A stretch of 64,000 nucleotides of DNA from Nocardioides potassii (lineage in GTDB: Bacteria; Actinomycetota; Actinomycetes; Propionibacteriales; Nocardioidaceae): contig NZ_JAKJHZ010000010.1 in NCBI RefSeq assembly GCF_021648885.1, forward strand, positions 1 to 64,000, in the 5' to 3' direction. Below, in pieces: positions 61,149 through 64,000 of this stretch. Position 1 is the first letter of the stretch; each line of letters begins with the position of its first letter. A program made the translations under genes and the position numbers. The notes beneath the pieces were generated by a model, which was given only the letters and a program-made list of their open reading frames with translations, made no database searches and was not told where the DNA came from.

Positions 61149-62411
61149 ATGTCAGCACTCCCACTCTCCCAGGAGCACCGGGTCACCGCGGTGGCGCGTG
61201 AGCTGTGTGCGTTGTTGGGTGAGGTGGCGGGGGTGCCGGTGTGGTCGATGTCGGCGTCGGATGCGGGTGATGCGCTGGTGCTGCTGACGCGGGCGCGGTC
61301 GCAGCTGGACGCGTTGCTGGTGCGGGTCCTGGGACAGGCGACAGCAGCGGGGACGGGTGCCGAGGCGGGTCTGTCGACGTCGGCATGGTGGTCTCGGGAG
61401 ACGCGTACGACACGGGCGGAGGCGAACCGCACGTCGTCGCTTGCGTCTGCGCTGGAGCGGTACGACGACGTGGCTGGTGCGCTCGCGGCGGGCTCGGTGC
61501 GGACGGACCAGGCGCGGGTGATCGTGGATGCGCTCGACGCACTGCCGTCGACCGTGGAGTCGGGGGTGCCGGAGGCGGCCACGTCCTTCTTGTTGGCGAA
61601 AGCCGTCGAGCACGACGCGAAGGCGTTGGGGGTGCTGGGGCGGCGGGTGCTGGAGGTGGTCGATCCGGTCGCCGCGGATGCTGAGGAAGCACGCCGGCTG
61701 GAGGCGGAGGAGGCCGACGCGCGGGCGCGGGCGTCGTTCACGATGGTCGACGACGGGCACGGGCAGTCCCACGGCCGGTTCAGCATCCCGACGCTGCACG
61801 GCGAGGTGCTGCGCAAGCACCTGCTGGCGATCGCGTTCCCGAGCCGGTTCCGCCGCGACCCGGGCAGCGATGCCGCGAGCACGGCGCCTCCCGAACGGGG
61901 CGCGACGAAGCGTCGGATGGGTCTGGCGTTCGTGGACTACATCGAGTCCCGCCCGGTCGAGTCGGTGCCGTCCGCGGGTGGGTTGCCGGCGACGGTGGTG
62001 GTCACGATGGACCTCGACACCTTGACGGGTGGTCTGAAGGCAGCATCACTCGACACGGGTGGGCGGATCAGTGCGGGTGAGGCGCGTCGGATCGCGTGCC
62101 GGGCGGGGATCGTCCCGGTGGTGCTGGGCGGGCCGTCGGTGGTGCTGGACGTCGGCCGGAGGCGGCGGTTCCACTCCGAGGCGCAACGGGTCGCGATGGG
62201 TGTGCGCGATGGCGGCTGCACCGCGGCCGGTTGTGATGCGCCGCCGGCGTTCTGCCACGCCCACCACGACGACGCGTGGGCGCGCGGTGGTCGCACGAGC
62301 GTCGAGAACGGCCGGTTGCTGTGTCCGAAGCACCACCGGCTCGTCCACGACCCGGCGTTCCAGCACGGTCTCGACAAGCACGGACAGGTGCTCTTCACCA
62401 GGCGGACGTGA
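61149..62411 (+). CDS. HNH endonuclease of the DUF222 (13E12) family
   Basis: A 420-residue protein with the N-terminal DUF222 helical domain (residues ~10-290) and a C-terminal HNH nuclease: GGCTAAGCDAPPAFCHAHHDDAW with CPKHHRLVHD, giving two Cys, the HH catalytic pair and a metal His. The family is very common in actinobacteria, is multi-copy in several genera and includes the mycobacterial REP13E12 elements; it probably belongs to a mobile lineage. No inverted repeats or second ORF mark an element border here. A Shine-Dalgarno GGTGGAGG precedes the ATG. Confidence 0.9.
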   Translation: MSALPLSQEHRVTAVARELCALLGEVAGVPVWSMSASDAGDALVLLTRARSQLDALLVRVLGQATAAGTGAEAGLSTSAWWSRETRTTRAEANRTSSLASALERYDDVAGALAAGSVRTDQARVIVDALDALPSTVESGVPEAATSFLLAKAVEHDAKALGVLGRRVLEVVDPVAADAEEARRLEAEEADARARASFTMVDDGHGQSHGRFSIPTLHGEVLRKHLLAIAFPSRFRRDPGSDAASTAPPERGATKRRMGLAFVDYIESRPVESVPSAGGLPATVVVTMDLDTLTGGLKAASLDTGGRISAGEARRIACRAGIVPVVLGGPSVVLDVGRRRRFHSEAQRVAMGVRDGGCTAAGCDAPPAFCHAHHDDAWARGGRTSVENGRLLCPKHHRLVHDPAFQHGLDKHGQVLFTRRT

Positions 62412-62532
62412 GGAGCTCTGTCGAAAGCACGAGGGACTGAACTGTCGATCGCGAGTCCGTTGTCGTCCTGTCGGACCAAAGGTACGGGTGATTTCGTGAG
62501 AGTCGGTGCGGTGCGGCGGTCACCGGGCTCGT

Positions 62533-63330
62533 TCAGTAATCCTCCGACACGCCCCACGGCACCGGCACGACGTACCAGTCGCCGGTCTCCCATCCCGGAC
62601 GCACGGCACGGACTCCGGTGACCTTCTCGCTCATGGCCAGGGCGACCGCGGACCAGCTGGCGGTCTCGACCATCGGCCCCTTCGGATCGACCCGCGCGAG
62701 CCTGGCGAGGTCGCGGACCTCGAGGGGGATGTCGTCGAGGTCGTCCTCGAAGGCGTACTCGTAGTTGTCGTAGACGACCTTGCCGTCGCGTGCGTAGCCA
62801 AAGCGGGTCATCGCCTCGATGTTGTCCGTGGCAACGGCGCTGACTGCACCGTCCTCGGACAGTGCAGCCAGGAGACGCTTGGGCGGGTCCGCGAAGCCGG
62901 TGTCCTCGTAGGCCACCACGCCGTCGCCGACCTGGACGAAGGTGTATGCAGACTTCTCGAACCCCATCCTCTCCCTCTCGGCTGCAGACATGGGCCGCGC
63001 GTCAAGCCCCAGCAGTCGCCGCTTCGCCTCCTCCACCGTCAGCGGAGCGGTGACGACCCAGGTGCCCTCGCCGAGGTTCTCGTCTCGCTCGACTTCGAGG
63101 TAGTGGTCGACGAGCGCCCGGTCGTCCGAGGACAGCGCAGCGAGATGGGCGTCCAGCTCGGTCCGGTCGAGCGGGGGCCGTTTCGCAGGCGCCTTGGAGA
63201 TCGTGGTGGTCGCCTCCGACGGGGTCGGCTCCTGCGCGACCTCGGGGGAGTCCTGTACGCCGCACCCAGGCGCGCCCAGCACACCGACCATCAGCACCAC
63301 GGCGTACGCGCGCCGTCCCCCTGGACGCAT
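62533..63330 (-). CDS. lipoprotein with DUF6461-like domain
   Basis: A 265-residue exported protein. The signal (AYAVVLMVGVLGAPGC) ends in a lipobox (APGC). The mature part (~70-265) has WVVTAPLTVEEAKRRLLGLDARPM, YTFVQVGDGVVAYEDTGFADPP and RLAVDPKG-type strands that resemble the DUF6461 domain I recall from Streptomyces; this assignment is tentative. The ATG at 63330 was preferred over an upstream one because it opens the signal peptide. Function unknown. Confidence 0.75.
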   Translation of the reverse strand: MRPGGRRAYAVVLMVGVLGAPGCGVQDSPEVAQEPTPSEATTTISKAPAKRPPLDRTELDAHLAALSSDDRALVDHYLEVERDENLGEGTWVVTAPLTVEEAKRRLLGLDARPMSAAERERMGFEKSAYTFVQVGDGVVAYEDTGFADPPKRLLAALSEDGAVSAVATDNIEAMTRFGYARDGKVVYDNYEYAFEDDLDDIPLEVRDLARLARVDPKGPMVETASWSAVALAMSEKVTGVRAVRPGWETGDWYVVPVPWGVSEDY

Positions 63331-63395
63331 GCCCTCAGTCTCGTCCACTCCCCGGACTGGTGGAAGAGGGCCTGGGGCGACGACGCGAGGTCGGG

Positions 63396-64000
63396 TCAGC
63401 TGCTGCGGTGAGCCCGCCCGACGTCCAGGTGGCGGGTGGTGGCATCGGTCAGCGACACCGTGTCGACGGCGACGGTGACGATGGTGGCGCCCTCGTCGGC
63501 GTACGAGCGGGCGTCCTCGCCGCTGTAGGCGTGCACCCCGACCGGTACGCCGGCGGCGACCGCTCGGGCGATGATCGACGACAGGACGGCCCGGAGGTCG
63601 TCCCTGCGGTCAGGCGCGCTGAGCCCGAGGGACAGCGAGAGGTCGCCGGGACCGACGTAGATCCCGTCGAGGCCGTTAAGGGCGAGGAGGGCGTCCAGGT
63701 CGTCGAGCGCGGTCGCTGTCTCGACCATCAGGATCACGAGGGGTTCGTCGGAGCCGCCGGAGAGCCGGCCGATCGACCGACCCCCGTCGGGGGCGTAGCG
63801 GGCCGCCGCGATCACCTCGCGGGCGTGCTCGGCGTCGCTGATGTTGGGCACGATGACGCCGTGGGCGCCCAGGTCGAGGGGACGTCCGACGTCGGGGAAC
63901 AGCGGGCTGCGGGTGCGTACGAGCGGGACGGCGCCCGCCGACCGGATCGCCGCGGCCACGCCGGGCAGGTCCGCCTCGGAGGCGGCGCCGTGCTGGAGGT
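63396..64000 (-). CDS. HpcH/HpaI aldolase family protein (5' end outside the window)
   Basis: The visible part (~200 residues) is the C-terminal two-thirds of a class II aldolase: the metal-binding Glu/Asp region PNISDAEHAREVIAAARY, the GYxxGPGDLSL-type GLDGIYVGPGDLSLSLGL and the VGVHAYSGEDARSYAD ending. The frame is open to the window edge and reads LQHGAASEADLPG upstream of the first in-window GTG (63959), which matches the family interior (HGAASEADLPGVAAAI), so the true start lies outside. It splits or forms C-C bonds of hydroxy-keto acids; substrate unknown. Confidence 0.88.
   Translation of the reverse strand, partial: LQHGAASEADLPGVAAAIRSAGAVPLVRTRSPLFPDVGRPLDLGAHGVIVPNISDAEHAREVIAAARYAPDGGRSIGRLSGGSDEPLVILMVETATALDDLDALLALNGLDGIYVGPGDLSLSLGLSAPDRRDDLRAVLSSIIARAVAAGVPVGVHAYSGEDARSYADEGATIVTVAVDTVSLTDATTRHLDVGRAHRSS

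Noticed and set aside
60498..62411. P-loop kinase plus DUF222 gene as a toxin-antitoxin pair
   Set aside because: The genes are divergent, neither is antitoxin-sized, and the DUF222 protein carries an HNH nuclease domain of a separate family.
1..64000. Frequent CGTACG hexamers as a functional motif
   Set aside because: They are numerous on both strands but fall mostly inside Tyr and Arg-Thr codon contexts; without a count against a model the excess cannot be claimed.

Overview
The window is a very GC-rich actinobacterial chromosome segment. Third codon positions are almost all G or C, GTG starts are common, and many genes are apparently leaderless. Protein resemblance and gene order suggest the Nocardioidaceae (a Nocardioides-like organism), judged from memory rather than by a search. 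No phage, integron, CRISPR array or intact insertion sequence is visible. Most of the window is conserved core genome with accessory stretches between.

Regions: (1) 1-1950 holds the 5S rRNA end of an rrn operon with its terminator, a TPR protein and a DUF3145 protein. (2) 2019-8687 is a minus-strand fatty-acid synthesis locus: a PucR-type regulator (FasR-like), fabD, fabH, acpP, fabF and an acyl-CoA carboxylase beta subunit. A perfect palindrome sits between the regulator and fabD. (3) 8871-16738 has an alpha/beta hydrolase, a VOC protein, an AraC regulator, aceE, DUF3052, an acyl-CoA synthetase and an AhpE-like peroxiredoxin. (4) 16838-23771 has a terminator, tRNA-Val, a second acyl-CoA ligase, a Nif3-like protein, a zinc-ribbon coiled-coil protein, a FUSC-like membrane protein, YaaA and an RNB ribonuclease. 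(5) 23778-31729 is the most accessory part: a secreted metzincin-like protease with Ig-like repeats, diverging from a two-gene operon of a repetitive acidic protein and a PqqD-M50 membrane protease with a Cys-pair repeat region, then a lipoprotein and an ANTAR regulator. (6) 31734-35506 has RNase P RNA and the transglutaminase / Alpha-E / permuted ATP-grasp operon. (7) 35591-38541 has methionine aminopeptidase, a small conserved protein, a Lys/Ala-rich histone-H1-like protein, a small membrane protein and panB. (8) 38657-42001 has a lipoprotein and a three-gene operon ending in a large DUF1023-type hydrolase with an ESX-like helical N-terminus. (9) 42068-50655 has a PQQ-type sugar dehydrogenase, a double-GNAT acetyltransferase, nadE, paired secreted proteins and a two-component system. 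(10) 50702-55798 is the nitrogen module: glutamine synthetase (glnA2 type), a class I amidotransferase and glnE. (11) 55842-64000 has SatD plus a membrane partner, TerD, a membrane adenylate cyclase, lipoproteins, a P-loop kinase, a DUF222 HNH protein and a truncated HpcH/HpaI aldolase.

The order regulator-fabD-acpP-fabF/kasA-accD, aceE, DUF3052 and ahpE, with Nif3/zinc-ribbon, panB and glnA2-glnE further along, matches from memory the Mycobacterium tuberculosis Rv2221c-Rv2247 neighbourhood, so the backbone looks ancestral. A recurring signal is a TAnnnT hexamer placed 6-7 nt before the start codon with no Shine-Dalgarno. I saw it at 15 genes, including one divergent pair whose -10 boxes overlap. 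The best candidate for an undescribed system is the 26667-30064 operon.
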